Below are positions 12,836 to 23,930 of a DNA stretch of 64,000 nt, one piece after another. The stretch covers positions 131,445,711 to 131,509,710 of the forward strand of contig CM042694.1 of NCBI GenBank assembly GCA_023614405.1, given 5' to 3'. This DNA comes from Avena insularis (taxonomy: Eukaryota > Streptophyta > Magnoliopsida > Poales > Poaceae). The position numbers were made by a program, and so were the translations under genes. How positions within the stretch are numbered: position 1 is the first letter of the stretch; every line of letters begins with the position of its first letter. The notes below the pieces were generated by a model. The model saw nothing but the letters and a program-made list of their open reading frames with translations, had not been told where the DNA came from and searched no databases.

Positions 12836-13796
12836 TGTTGAGTAATAGAGCAATTTTCCAAAAGATTTAACCATAGTAAAAGATAAAAACACGTGCAGAA
12901 TAATAGAAAAAAACTAGAAGATACGACATACTATCTGAATATGAGAAGCAAGACTAAGAAAGATGATATACATCACGATAGAGGAACCGTCGGTGTTTCC
13001 GTTAGCGTTGGCACCATCGTCAGCCATGTTGTTGAGGAAAAGGTTGTTGATGTCGGGGAAGAAGTCGTGTTGGGAAAGACGTCGGTGCAGTCGCTATCCG
13101 TGAAGGAGTCCGTGATGAAGCCAGTAGTCGCGCTGGTAGCGTTCCCCAAAAACATTAACATCCTTCTCCCGTACAGGACTCGAAGCAGCGGGGTCTCGGA
13201 GGCCTACTATCTCAGCTCGCGGTGCACGCCGCAAGACGGGATGGGGAAGATCTAGCAGTGCAGTGCTCTAGAACTGGAGGCGCAAGGGTGTGTGTTGGTG
13301 TGTCTGAGGAGAGGAGCGACCTCTCACTCTTATAGGCACGGGTAGGCAGGCGAACAGTCGGCGTCGGGAGAGAAAACGAACATGCATCGGCCAAAACCGA
13401 ACAGCCTCCACTAAGCTCGAATTAATTCTCCACTGAGTCCGTATTAAACATCCACTCACGCAGATTGTTCAGATTATTATCCATTTATGCGTGGCAAAAA
13501 GAGAGAGAAGCTCTCGGCTCGAGGCATTCCCGCGCGCGCGTCGTGACGAGGCGAGGCGAAGGGAGGCGGCGGAGGAGGAGGAGGAGCGCGCGTGTATATT
13601 TCTTCTGTTCTCAAGCTCGTACAAGTGGTGAAAGAGCTTTCCTTATAAGCTGGTCCAACTTCCACTCAACTAGCAATGTGGGACTAAACTCTTGTCCCAC
13701 CTCTTGCCTTGCATGAATGGGTCAAGTGGGCCTCTAGGATTTGGAATTATTGAACAATATAAATGGGTTGAGTCTTTATTAGGCAAAATTCTAACA
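12836..13796 (-). repeat. Copia 3' LTR (961 bp)
   Basis: It matches 18300-19272 with scattered substitutions and small indels, starts tgttgagtaatag and ends aaattctaaca. It carries a relic of the same gag-like N-terminal frame seen in the 5' LTR (minus, 13161-12973), shifted out of frame part-way through. Confidence 0.9.
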
Positions 13797-13797
13797 A

Positions 13798-13806
13798 TCC
13801 CCCACC
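13798..13806 (-). promoter_or_regulatory. Copia polypurine tract
   Basis: On the minus strand GGTGGGGGA lies one base from the 3' LTR. This is the expected plus-strand DNA primer of an LTR retrotransposon. Confidence 0.7.
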
Positions 13807-14435
13807 AGATCGTAGAGGCACATATAAATTTGCCTATGGTTTCAAAACATTGTTTATATACTAGTACTAGTGGAGACTGTTAAGTTAAACTTCCACCTAG
13901 AACTCTATGCTACACTAGTTTGCAACTTGTACAGTGAACTATGCCTTGAACTGCAAGTTTGCTGCATTCTGGCTTTACACAAAGCCTTGACCAATACTGG
14001 GCTGTCGTGGGACTTCCCCTCGGGTGGAGCTTATGCGTCATACTCCATAGGCTTTCATGAGTTTATTAGAGAGCACCCAACTCTCATAGACTACGACGTT
14101 TAACAGTCAGACTCATATAGGTGTGTTCTTCAAAAGATGTTCTGTAGGACAACATCTCTGCTTAAACTAAGCCACTTAGAACACATTAATATAAATCAAC
14201 CTGCCATACAGAATAGGAAAGTATTGCATCTTCATGGAGTGGTGATTAAAGTAGGGATACTTTCCTCTCAGTTAACCAACAGCTTGTCTCCCAATTCTAA
14301 TTCACGGGATCTTCGATCACATAGAGTGATTTACCACTATGGAAAACTTATATTGTGGGTCTCATACCCATCTCCTTTGATGCATTTTATATCACGTTAC
14401 GTGATAGACTCTTTGTGAAGGGATATGCCAGATTC

Positions 14436-17400
14436 TTAGATTTGGATATAATCCAACGCAATAACTCCGGAGTTTCTCATTTTCCTGACAGATTTGAATC
14501 TCCTCTTCACATGTCTTGAGGACTTCATATTATCCTTAGAACTGTTCACTTTAACAATCATAGTTTGATTATCACAGTTCATTGGGATTGCGGGTATAGA
14601 TTTCTCAACCATAGGTAAGTCCATCAAGAGTTCTCGAAGCCACTCTGCTTCAACAGTGGTTGTGTCTAATGTTCCGAGTTCTGCTTCCATAGTTGACCTC
14701 GTTAAGATGGTCTCCTTGCAAGACTTCCAAGAAACAGCGCCACCACCAAGTGTAAATACATATCCACTCATGGCATTTATCTCATCAGCATCAGATATCC
14801 AATTTGAATCACTATATCCCTCCAGCACCCTTGGGTACCCAGTATAGTGAATGCCGTAGCTCGCTGCCATTTAGATAGCGCATGACTCTCTCAAGAGCTT
14901 GCCAATGATCATCTCCAGGATTTGAAACAAATCGACTGAGTTTGCTCACATCAAGAGTGATGTTAGGCCTCGTAGCGCTAGCTAAATACATAAGCGACCC
15001 AATAATCTGAGAGTATGTCAATTGATCTCTAGTAGTACCTCTATTCTTTTCAAGTAAAACACTAGGATTATACAGTGTTGGAGAAGACTTGTAGTTGCTA
15101 TACCCAAAGCGACTCAAGATCTTTTCCACATAGTGAGACTGAAGCAGTGTGATCCCACCATTATCATCTCTCAATAGTTTGATGTTCAAGATAACATCAG
15201 CTACCCCTAGATCCTTCATCTCAAACGACTGAGATAAGAAATCCTTGACTTCCTTAATCACATTAAGATTGGTCCCAAAAATCAGTATGTCATCCACATA
15301 CAGACATAGAATCACTCCCTCGCCCCCACCATAGCGATAGTACACACATTTGTCAGCTTTGTTTATAGCAAAGCCTGCAGTGGTTAGGGTTCTCTCAAAC
15401 TTCTCGTGCCACTTCTTAGGTGCTTGTTTAAGGCCATATAAAGTCTTCAACAACTTACACACTTTTCCTTCTTGACCACTCACTACAAATCCATCTGGCT
15501 GATCCATATAAATTTCCTCGTCCAACTCTCCATTTAGGAAAGTCGTCTTAACGTCCATTTGATGAACGAGAAGACGATGTGAGGCGGCCAAAGATAGTAG
15601 TACTCAAATGGTGGTCAATCTGGCTACAGGTGAGTAAGTATCAAAGAAGTTCTCACCTTCTTTTTGGGTATAACACTTGGCTACAAGTCTTGCCTTGTAC
15701 TTCTCAATAGTACCATCAGGCCTAAGTTTCTTCTTAAACACCCATTTGCATCCTACATGTTTGCACTCATAAGGACGATCGGTGATCTCCCATGTTCCGT
15801 TCACTAAGATGGAATCCATCTCACTATGAACGGCTTCCTTCCAGTAGTCAGCATCAGGAGATGCATAGGCTTCTGAAATAGAAGTAGGAGTATCATCTAC
15901 AAGGTACACAATGAAATCATTACCAAAAGACTTTCCAGTCCTCTATCTCTTACTCCTCTTAGGAATTTATTATCATCCTCCTCAAGTTTTTCCGAGTGTT
16001 CAATGGTATGTTCAGGAATTGTGGGTATTTCCTGATTCAATGAGTCAGGTATCTCCTGATTTGATGAGCTAGGTATATCCTTCATGGGAAAGATATCCTC
16101 AAAGAAAGTCACATCATTTGACTCCATGATTATACCAACATGCATGTCTGGTACTCCAGATTTTACTATCAAGAATCTATAGCCGATGCTATGAAAAGCA
16201 TATCCCAGAAAAACACAGTCCACGGTTTTTGGTCCAAGTTTGCGCTTCTTTGGGATTGGCACATGAACCTTTGCTAGACAGCCCCAAGTTCGCAAGTAAG
16301 AAAGATTTAATCTTTTTTTCTCATTCTTCAAATGGAGTAATCTCTTTGTTCTTAGTGGGAACTCGAGTTAGGACATGACATGCAGTCAGTAATGCCTCCC
16401 CCCACCATTCCTTGGAGAGACCCGATGTGTCTAACATGGCATTAACCAAATTTGTTAGAGTACGATTCTTTCTTTCGGCTACCCCGTTTGACTGGGGCGA
16501 GTAGGGAGGCGTCCTCTCATGGATTATACCATATTCCGCACAAAAAGAATCAAACTCGTTGGAAAAGTACTCTCCGCCACGATCGGACCTAAGCCTCTTA
16601 ATCTTTCGATCAAGTTGGTTTTATGCTTCATCTTTATAGATTTTGAAGTAACTCAAAGCCTCATCTTTTGATTTCACAAGATACACATGACAATATCTCG
16701 TAGAGTCATCGATCAACGTCATCAAATATTTCTTTCCACCTTTTGTCAACACACCATTCATCTCACAGAGATCTGAATGTATGAGCTCTAGTGGTGTCAA
16801 ATCTCTCACCTCTGTAGTCGTATGTGGCTTGCGAGGTTGCTTCGCTTGCACACAAGTTTGGCATTTAGATCCCTTCACAATAGTGAATTTTGGGATTACA
16901 TTCATTTTAGCTAACCGCGTCATGCAACCAAAATTAACATGATAAAGACGTGAATGCCAGACATTTGATGCAAGATCAGATGAAACATGATTCACGACTT
17001 TATTACACACATCTGATAGTGACAGGCGGAACAAACCTCCACACTCATAGCCTTTACCAATAAATGTTCCAAACTTGGACAGTACAAATTTATTGGACTC
17101 AAACACAATCTTGTATCCATCACGACATAGAAGTGATCCACTAACAAGATTCTTATTTAATGAGGGAACGTTCTTCAGGCGCACGGTCTTTCCCGAAGTA
17201 AACTTCAGATCGACTGTACCAACACCATGAACAGAAGCATGTGAGTCGTTCCCCATCAGCACGGACTGAGTCCCTCTGACCTGATATGAACAAAACATGG
17301 AAACATCATAACAAACATGTACATTAGCGCCCGTGTCAATCCACCAATCAGGAGAATGACTTAATGAAAGAACAGTAGGTAATATACCATACCCAACATC

Positions 17401-17720
17401 TTTCATCTCAACGTCACCCATGACAATATTAGCAGTCGTGTTGCCTTTTCCATGCTGGCGCTTGTCAAAGCAGTTGGGACATGTAGGAGCCCAATGATCA
17501 GGATCACCGCACACATGACAAGCACATTTCTTCTTATCAGTCTTCTTCTTAAAACTAGTAGAGTGTGAGGCTTTGTTCTTTCCATCGAACTTTCCTTTTC
17601 CATCAAACTTTCCCTTGTTCTTGAACTTGTGAGACTGGAAGTTCTTTTTATGTATCAGATTGGCACTTGAACCTCTCTCAGCACCTCGAGCACGTGTGAA
17701 TTTTGCTCTCGCCTTCTATT
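14436..17720 (-). pseudogene. Copia gag-pol polyprotein region (zinc knuckle, protease, integrase, RT, RNase H)
   Basis: In order on the minus strand: a CX2CX4HX4C zinc knuckle (CHVCGDPDHWAPTC, near 17520), a protease motif WWIDTGANVHVC (near 17340), an integrase zinc-binding and catalytic core (HSDLCEMNG, LIDDSTRYCH, then SDRGGEYFSNEF and SPQSNGVAERKN), a reverse transcriptase with LCLYVDDILIFG (near 15290), and an RNase H end ([12 protein letters not shown]). Breaks: in-frame TAA near 16620, TGA near 16328, a frameshift near 15950, TGA near 15604, and a one-base shift near 14870. It resembles ordinary Copia pol; every catalytic block is present but the polyprotein cannot be made in one piece. 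Confidence 0.9.
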
Positions 17721-17774
17721 CCACATCAAGAGTTCCAATGAGACCCGATACGGAAAACTCTTGTCTCTTGTGTT

Positions 17775-18617
17775 TCAGGGAAGTAGACAAGTTCCTCCAT
17801 GAAGGGGAAGTTTGGTAATAATGCCCCCGACAATGAACTTATCCGATAACACGCAAGGGAAGTGCTCAAGCTCCTTGGCCAGTGACTGTATTTCATGAGC
17901 CTGCTCAACCATGGAGCGGTCATCAGTCATCTTGTAGTCATAGAGTTGTTCCATGACATACAGTTCACTGCCAGTGTCCGAGACCCCAAACTTGGCCTCG
18001 AGCGCGGCCCACATGTCCTTGCCATTATCAAATGACATATAGGGTTCAACAATGTTCTCCCCGATAATGGACAACAAAGCAGCCTTGAACAGGGTATCAG
18101 TTTTCCGAAAAACTTGTTCCTGAGCAGGAGTAAACTCTCCCTCAGGCTTGCCAAGAGTGGCGTCATAGCAGTTCATGTTCTGAAACCAGAGAACTGCTCT
18201 CACGCGCCACCTCTTATAATGCATACCCTCAAAGACAGGTGGCTTCACAGAAGCAACGAAACCACTTGGAGCAAATTGCCTAAAATAAGGTTTTTGGATT
18301 GTTGAGTAATAGAGCAATTTTCCAAGAGATTTAACCATAGTAAAAGATAGATAAAACATATGCAAAATAATAGAAAACGACCAGAAGATACGACCGACTA
18401 TCTGAATATGAGAAGCAAGACTAAGAAAGATGATATACATCACGGTAGAGGAACCGCCGGTTTTCCTGTTAGCGTTGGCACCATCGTTAACCATGTTGTC
18501 AAGGAAAAGGTTGTTGATGTCGGGGAAGAAGTCGTCGTTAGGGAAGACGTCAGAGCAGTCTCTATCCGTGAAGGAGTCCGTGATGAAGCTAGTAGTCGTG
18601 CTGGTAGCGCTCCCCAA
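17775..18617 (-). pseudogene. Copia gag, reading frame open across the 5' LTR/internal boundary
   Basis: The 280-codon frame starts in the 5' LTR (MGSATSTTTSFITDSFTD) and runs without a stop into a typical Copia gag (FAPSGFVASVKPPVFEG, MHYKRWRVRAVLWFQ, DMWAALEAKFGVSD, IVGGIITKLP). About 105 residues are LTR-encoded. Gag forms the particle and binds the genomic RNA. The frame shifts near 17790 before the zinc knuckle. The LTR-encoded head is either a real initiator exon of the family or a chance opening; a similar but frameshifted sequence in the other LTR favours a real one. Confidence 0.75.
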
Positions 18618-19272
18618 AAACCTTATCGCCCTTCTCCCGTAGAAGACTCGAAGCAGTGGGGTCTTGGAGGCCTACTGTCCCAGCCTGCGGTGCACGCCGC
18701 AAGACGAGATGAGGAAGATCTAGGCAGCACAGTGCTCTGAAATTGGAGGTGCAAGGGTGTGCGTTGGTGTGTCTGAAGAGAGGAGCGACCTCTCACTCTT
18801 ATAGGCACATGTAGGCAGGCAAACAGTCGGTGTCGGGAGAGGAAACGAACATGCATCGGCCGAAACCGAACAACCTCCACTAAGCTTGAATTAATTCTCC
18901 ACTGAGTTCATATTAAACATCCACTCACGTAGACTGTTCAGATTATTATCCATTCATGCATGGTAAAAAGAGAGAGAGAAGCTCTCGACTCGAGGCATTC
19001 CCACAACCCGCGGCGCACGCGCATCGTGACGAGGCGAGGCGGGCGGCGGAGGAGGAGGAGCGCGCATGTATATGTCTTCTCTTCTCAAGATCGTACAAGT
19101 GGTGGAAGAGCTCTTCTTATAAGCTGGTCCAACTTCCACTCAACTAGCAATGTGGGACTAAACTCTTGTCCCACCTATTGCCTTGCATGAATGGGCCAAG
19201 TGGGCCTCTAGGATTTCTGGAATTGTTGAATAGTATAAATGGGTTGGGCCTTTATTAGGCAAAATTCCAACA
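18300..19272 (-). repeat. Copia 5' LTR (973 bp)
   Basis: It is paired with 12836-13796 and ends aaattccaaca before the target duplication. It should carry the element's promoter on the minus strand, but no TATA box is clear enough to call. The internal sequence abuts it with no recognisable tRNA-complementary primer site. Confidence 0.9.
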
Positions 19273-19510
19273 GTCTTAACACACTTATTCTCGCGGATAT
19301 ACTTAGCTAACAAATGCGCATCTTCATTTGCCGAGCGCCTTACCGTACGAATCATGTAATCGTCAAAACTCCTGAGTATGGATCTGATCTCCTCCATGAT
19401 GTGTTCGTGCACCGATCGATCCATTCCTTCGCCTAGCAGCTTTCTACCAACAACCACCTAGTTTGTTTCCAAGACTGATAACTTCAAGTGCATAGATCAA
19501 TTATAGTTAG
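19273..19510 (-). pseudogene. LINE RNase H domain fragment
   Basis: The minus frame reads VVGRKLLGEGMDRS, HIMEEIRSILRSFDDYMI, RTVRRSANEDAHLLAKYI. The VRRSANxxAHLLAK pattern is the end of plant LINE-type RNase H. A stop lies just upstream and the rest of the LINE is not here. The frame ends at the Copia insertion point and resumes at 12835. Confidence 0.6.
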
Positions 19511-19554
19511 TTTTGAAATAAGAGTATCAAAGAGAGCTATTTGGTTTAGATCTT

Positions 19555-20250
19555 TATGCTCCCCGCCACTGTCACCAAAGAATACTTGTAAATTGCCTTT
19601 GATCTCAAGTAAGGAGTGTTTTAAAAATGTTATGTTTGTGCGCAAGAAAGTAAAGAACATAGTAAAGTAAACAAAGTAAGAAGTATGTTGGGATTGGTAC
19701 TAGAACTCAATAAGGCTAAATATTCTTGGAGATGTAGGATACATCACTAGCATATGAGAATTGCTTATAGTTAGAATAACATGTATCTTTCGTCATGACA
19801 TGTGTGAAGAAATTTCCATAATAAGATGTTCACCAACAAGTCTCGTGAGCAAGTCACTTCTACATGTCTTGTGATGAGATCACATCTAAATAACCATTGC
19901 GATGCATCCGAGCAAGTCGCTTCTATAGACCACCACTACAAAAATATCTCCATACCCGGCAGATTTTTGGGGCGGCATAAGCGAAAAGAACCGATAATAG
20001 TTGGATACACGGCGGATGAGCTATCGCGGCACGGTCAATTAACTGCCTTGGTAGGTCCGATACCGACAGAAAATTGCGTCGTTGTACGTGGAAAGGTGCA
20101 ATGGCAAATAATAATGTCAACCAGGGCATAATTGACTGCGCTGCAGATTGGACTTGCGTTTACATTGGTTCCCACAACAAAGACAAGTCAATCGTGCGAC
20201 CCTGACACGGGAAGCACGTCTCACTGACTTGTGTGGCCCACCACCGCCTA
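19555..20250. repeat. About 690-bp direct repeat, copy A (LTR-like)
   Basis: It begins caccaaagaatacttgtaaa and ends at ccgcctag, and matches 21335-22009 in the same direction with scattered substitutions (for example tgtaggatacatcactagca here against tgtaggatacaccactagca there). The pair frames a 1.1-kb stretch. Neither copy shows clean tg...ca ends or a target duplication, so calling it an LTR is tentative. Confidence 0.7.
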
Positions 20251-20348
20251 GGCTCGCGCATCTATTACACCCTCCACGGCTCCCCCGAACGCACTCTCTG
20301 TTCTACTCCGACTAGTACTCTTCCCAAATTCCTCTCTGAGAATCTTCA

Positions 20349-21028
20349 ATGATTGGCAGAAGAGTGCGAGGAGATTCTCTAGGCGGCAACGTGCGAAGTC
20401 AGCGAACGGAGATGGCGGAAAGGCGAGGCATCATTCCTCTCCACGGTGGCGGCATCGTAGATACAAATAATTGTAGACATGTTTCTTGTATCTCTTTGAT
20501 TGAGGTTTTCTTCTTCTGGGTTGTTTCGATCGAATTATGTTTCTCTGATTGGGATTGGGGTTATCTTCCTTTTGATTTTTGTTTTTTGATTGATTTCTCT
20601 CTCTCTATCTAATCGATTGGGGTTTTCTATTATCTTGTTTGGGGATTTTTTTCGCATATCGTGCCAAAGTGGAGTAAATGCTTGGATACTAAGGAATGGA
20701 GCGCCCAATCCAAAGAGGGGTTCTGCTATGTGTAGCCCAATTGAAGCCGCGTCAAGAAGATCGCATAAGGCGTGGACATCGCCGCAAGTTCCTCGGGTGC
20801 CACTACAAAACTCCGAGGTGCAAGTACATTATATGGATCGATGATCCACACAACCAGAGGATGCAAGCAGTGTTGGAGCACATGTGGAAGCAAACCGAGG
20901 ACGATGAGTTCCCAATGACCACTCGTGAATTCAATGACAGAATTGACATAGTGAAGTATGAAGCTGATGCCACGGTCCAGGGTGAAGTGACCGGGATTCT
21001 GAACGAGAGTCACTTAGGTAGAATTTAG
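20349..21028 (+). pseudogene. GRF-type zinc-finger gene fragment
   Basis: The frame at 20696-21028 contains RRKFLGCHYKTPRCKYIIW followed by Asp-Asp, which fits the back half of the GRF zinc finger (GRxFxxC...CxxFxW), then a helical tail (AVLEHMWKQ). A possible first exon at 20349-20460 ends at a GTAGAT donor and is followed by a T-rich, intron-like stretch. The front cysteine pair is degraded and upstream frames contain stops. Proteins of this type are common in grass genomes and often sit in transposons. A captured gene fragment is the simplest reading; function is unknown. Confidence 0.5.
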
Positions 21029-21334
21029 AAGTGATTCATTAGACTTGAGTTGTGTGTAAGAACTGTTGTTGGTGCAGTTTATAATAAATATATATTTGAG
21101 CACACTTTTCTTGTATCTCTCTCTGATTGGGGTGTTCTTCTTATTGATAATTTGGTTTGTTTGTAGTTGTGTGCAATTCTTAAGACAACAGTTCTGTTTG
21201 TCGTGGATAGTTGTACTATGGCACAAAGATGTTTTGCCTCGAAAAGTTGTAGGGCCCACATGTCATGGATTTCGAGCTTTCCTCGCGCGCTGCGAGCATT
21301 TTCATTCGCGTAATAGTCAAAACTCTACGACACT

Positions 21335-22009
21335 ATCTACCAAAGAATACTTATAATTTCCTTTGATCTTAAGTAATGAGTATTTTAAGAGTGTTATGTT
21401 TGTATGCAAGAAAGTAAAGAATGTAGTAAAGTAAACAAAGTAACAAGTGTGTTGCGATTGGTGTTGGAACTCAATATGGCTAAATGTTCTCGAGGATGTA
21501 GGATACACCACTAGCATATGAGAATTACTTATAATTAGGATAACCTATATCTTTTGTCATGACATGTGTGGAGAGAGTTCCATAATAAGATGTTCCAACA
21601 AGTCTCGTGAGCAAGCCAGTTCTACAAGTCCTATGATGAGATCACCTCTAAATAACCACTGTGATGCCTGCGAGCAAGTCACTTCTATAGACCACTACCA
21701 CAAGAATATCCCCCATACCTAGCAGATAGTCGGGGCGGCATAAGTGAAAAGAATCAATAATAGTTGGATATACGGCAGATGAGCTATCGAGGCACAACCA
21801 ATTAACCGCCTTGGTAGGTCTGATACCGACATAAAATTATGTTGTGGTACGTGGGAAGGTGCAACGGCGGATAATAATGCCCTGGTACGTCAATCAGGCA
21901 TAATTGGCTGCGCCGCGAATTGGACTTGTGTTTACATTGGTTCCCACAATGAAGACAACTCAATCGCGTGACCCTAACGCGATAAGCACGTGGCCCACCG
22001 CCGCCTAGC
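21335..22009. repeat. About 690-bp direct repeat, copy B (LTR-like)
   Basis: This is the partner of 19555-20250. It starts at the shared ccaaagaatactt and ends ccgcctag, where a CACTA-type terminus begins at once. Divergence from copy A is visible throughout, so the duplication is not recent. Confidence 0.7.
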
Positions 22010-22425
22010 ACTAGTAGGAAAATGCTTACCAGTGGCGTACCAAAAATGAAGTCCGTGGCGCACCGAGACGTGCACCACTGGTATCACGCCATCGACAGTA
22101 GTCGGTCATACATCGACGCATGCGTATAGTAGGTAAGTCCGTGCCGCACCACCTTTCCGTGCGCCACGAATATTACCAACACCGTCATCCGCACACACAA
22201 AAATAGAAGCATATATATATATACATCCATGTACACAAGAACACAAGCATGTATCACAAGAACACAAGCATATATACCGCCAACATCGTCGTCCACACAC
22301 ACAAAACAAGCACAAGTTACACCGAGACGAGAGAGACCGCGCAAGAGAGCGTGTGGTGTGGTTAGTCAAACTTGATGTGGAGGAGAGGAGAGAAAATGTG
22401 TGTGCGCTTACTTTAGTGGATCTAT
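22010..22425. mobile_element. CACTA transposon terminal fragment, cut by an Athila-like insertion
   Basis: The stretch opens cactagtaggaaaatg, a CACTA-type terminal inverted repeat, followed by subterminal motifs in both directions (accagtggcgtacc, gtgcaccactgg, gtgccgcacc). No matching terminus is seen before the Athila-like LTR begins at 22426. No transposase is visible. Confidence 0.55.
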
Positions 22426-23908
22426 GATGACCCACAAGTATAGGGGGTGTATCGCAGCATTTTTGATAAGTAAGAGTGTCGAACCCAACGAGAAGCGTAT
22501 GAAAGTGTATGGATCAGTGGTATTCGTAAATACTCTAGCAAATACTTTTAAACGGAATTTTAGGGTTTCGATAAAGCAAGTAAACAAAGTACGAGTAAAT
22601 AAAAGACAAGAGGAATAAATGCAGGAAGTGGCCCAATCCTTTATGCAGCAAAGGATGTGATGTATTACTTAAGATGAGCAAATGTTCTAGGACATATGGG
22701 AAGACTGCTGGCAAGGCTTCGCCTATATAGTCGATTAATCTTCTTTAGCTTGCTAAGTGTTGTGTGGGTAAACATGTGCTAATGTACCGCCCTATCCAAG
22801 ACTAATACATACTTGTGATTATACCCCTTGCAAACATCCGTAAGTACAAGAAAGTAATTAAGGTAGAAACCTAACCACAGCTTTAAACTCTAAGATCCTT
22901 ACGTCCCTTGTGCAATGGTTTCCTAACGGGGTTTCTCACACCTGCAACCCCTACGATTAGTAGCCAAATACACAATACATTCCCCTAGGCCCATATAAGT
23001 GAAGTGTCATGTAGTCGACGTTCACATGACACCACTAGAAGAAGTACACCACAACTTAAATAACAATCTATTGAATCTTTCTCAACGCAACTCCACTACT
23101 AACAACAAGAGTTCTTCCATGTCCTCAAGAACAAAACGAACTACTCACAAGACATCATATGGATCATGATCAGAGATGGAATAATGATGTATAACAATCT
23201 GAACATAAACAATAATTCAACGGTTCACTCAATAGCATCAACTACGAAGAGTAATCAACACCGGGAAAGTTTCCCCTATGAACTATGCAAGATTCAACTC
23301 AATTGTTACAGCAATATGGAGATGGTGATGAGGGTGCTGATGATGATGATGGTGGTGATGATGATGATGATCCCGATGAAGTCCAGCTTGATGGTGGTGT
23401 TGATGGCGACGATCTCCCCTCTCCGGGAAGGAATTCCCCTGGCAGAAATCTGTCTGCCAGAGAGATCTTTCTCTCTCGGTGTTTTTCGCCCCGCAGAGGC
23501 GGCGGAATCTTTCTATGGTCGCTCCCCGAGTCTTAGGGTTTCGTGGGGATGATATACGCTAGAGGAGAGAGGTTGGAGTGGGACAGGGCGGCCACACCAC
23601 TCCCAGGCGCGGCCTAGGCCTGCACGCGCCATGGGGTGGTGTGGGCCCCCTATGGCCCACCTCCACTCCATCTTCTGGCATCCTTAGTCTTCTGGAAAAA
23701 TAGGATTTTCCGTATATTTTCCCAGATTTTCTGATCTTCACGAATTTTGCCTCCAAACAGCACTTTTCCATCAGAATCCTGACTGCAGCGGTCCATGCTC
23801 CAAAAGTCATCAACCATGCAAAAATAGATGAAATAACATAAGTATCACCTATATCAATGAATAATAGTGAATTAAGACATAGAATAGTGATGCAAAATGG
23901 ACGTATCA
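22426..23908 (-). repeat. Athila-like 3' LTR (LTR A, 1483 bp)
   Basis: It starts tgatgacccacaagtatag and ends ggacgtatca. The minus strand is the element strand. A TATA-like TATATC lies near 23551 (minus), about 25-30 bp before the point where the truncated sister LTR begins. It contains a GATGGTG-rich simple stretch (23322-23405) and a conserved hairpin (23439-23460). Confidence 0.9.
23439..23460 (-). other. Conserved LTR hairpin, copy A
   Basis: On the minus strand a CTGGCAG / CTGCCAG stem of seven pairs encloses eight bases. The same hairpin is at 30039-30060, 30251-30272 and 36686-36707. Here the second pair is T-A where the D copy has C-G. Confidence 0.65.
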
Positions 23909-23930
23909 ACTCCCCCCAAGCTTAGACTTC
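23909..23930 (-). promoter_or_regulatory. Athila-like element 1 polypurine tract
   Basis: The minus strand reads AAGCTTGGGGGGAGT directly before the 3' LTR. The same tract stands before the LTR of element 2. Confidence 0.8.

Larger units (their letters stand above)
12836..19272 (-). mobile_element. Ty1/Copia LTR retrotransposon, full-length but decayed
   Basis: The element is 6.4 kb with LTRs at 12836-13796 and 18300-19272 and a 5-bp target duplication gtctt (12831-12835, 19273-19277). Each LTR begins tg and ends ca. Coding is on the minus strand in the order gag, protease, integrase, reverse transcriptase, RNase H, the Copia order. The polypurine tract is at 13798-13806. No tRNA primer site is recognisable next to the 5' LTR. 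At least three nonsense changes and two frameshifts make it non-autonomous. It inserted into an older LINE fragment. Confidence 0.9.

Noticed and set aside
23285..23536. Asp/Gly-rich ORFs in the Athila-like LTRs (also 29885-30136, 30185-30430, 36546-36839)
   Set aside because: They are translations of a GATGGTG-type simple repeat inside the LTR.
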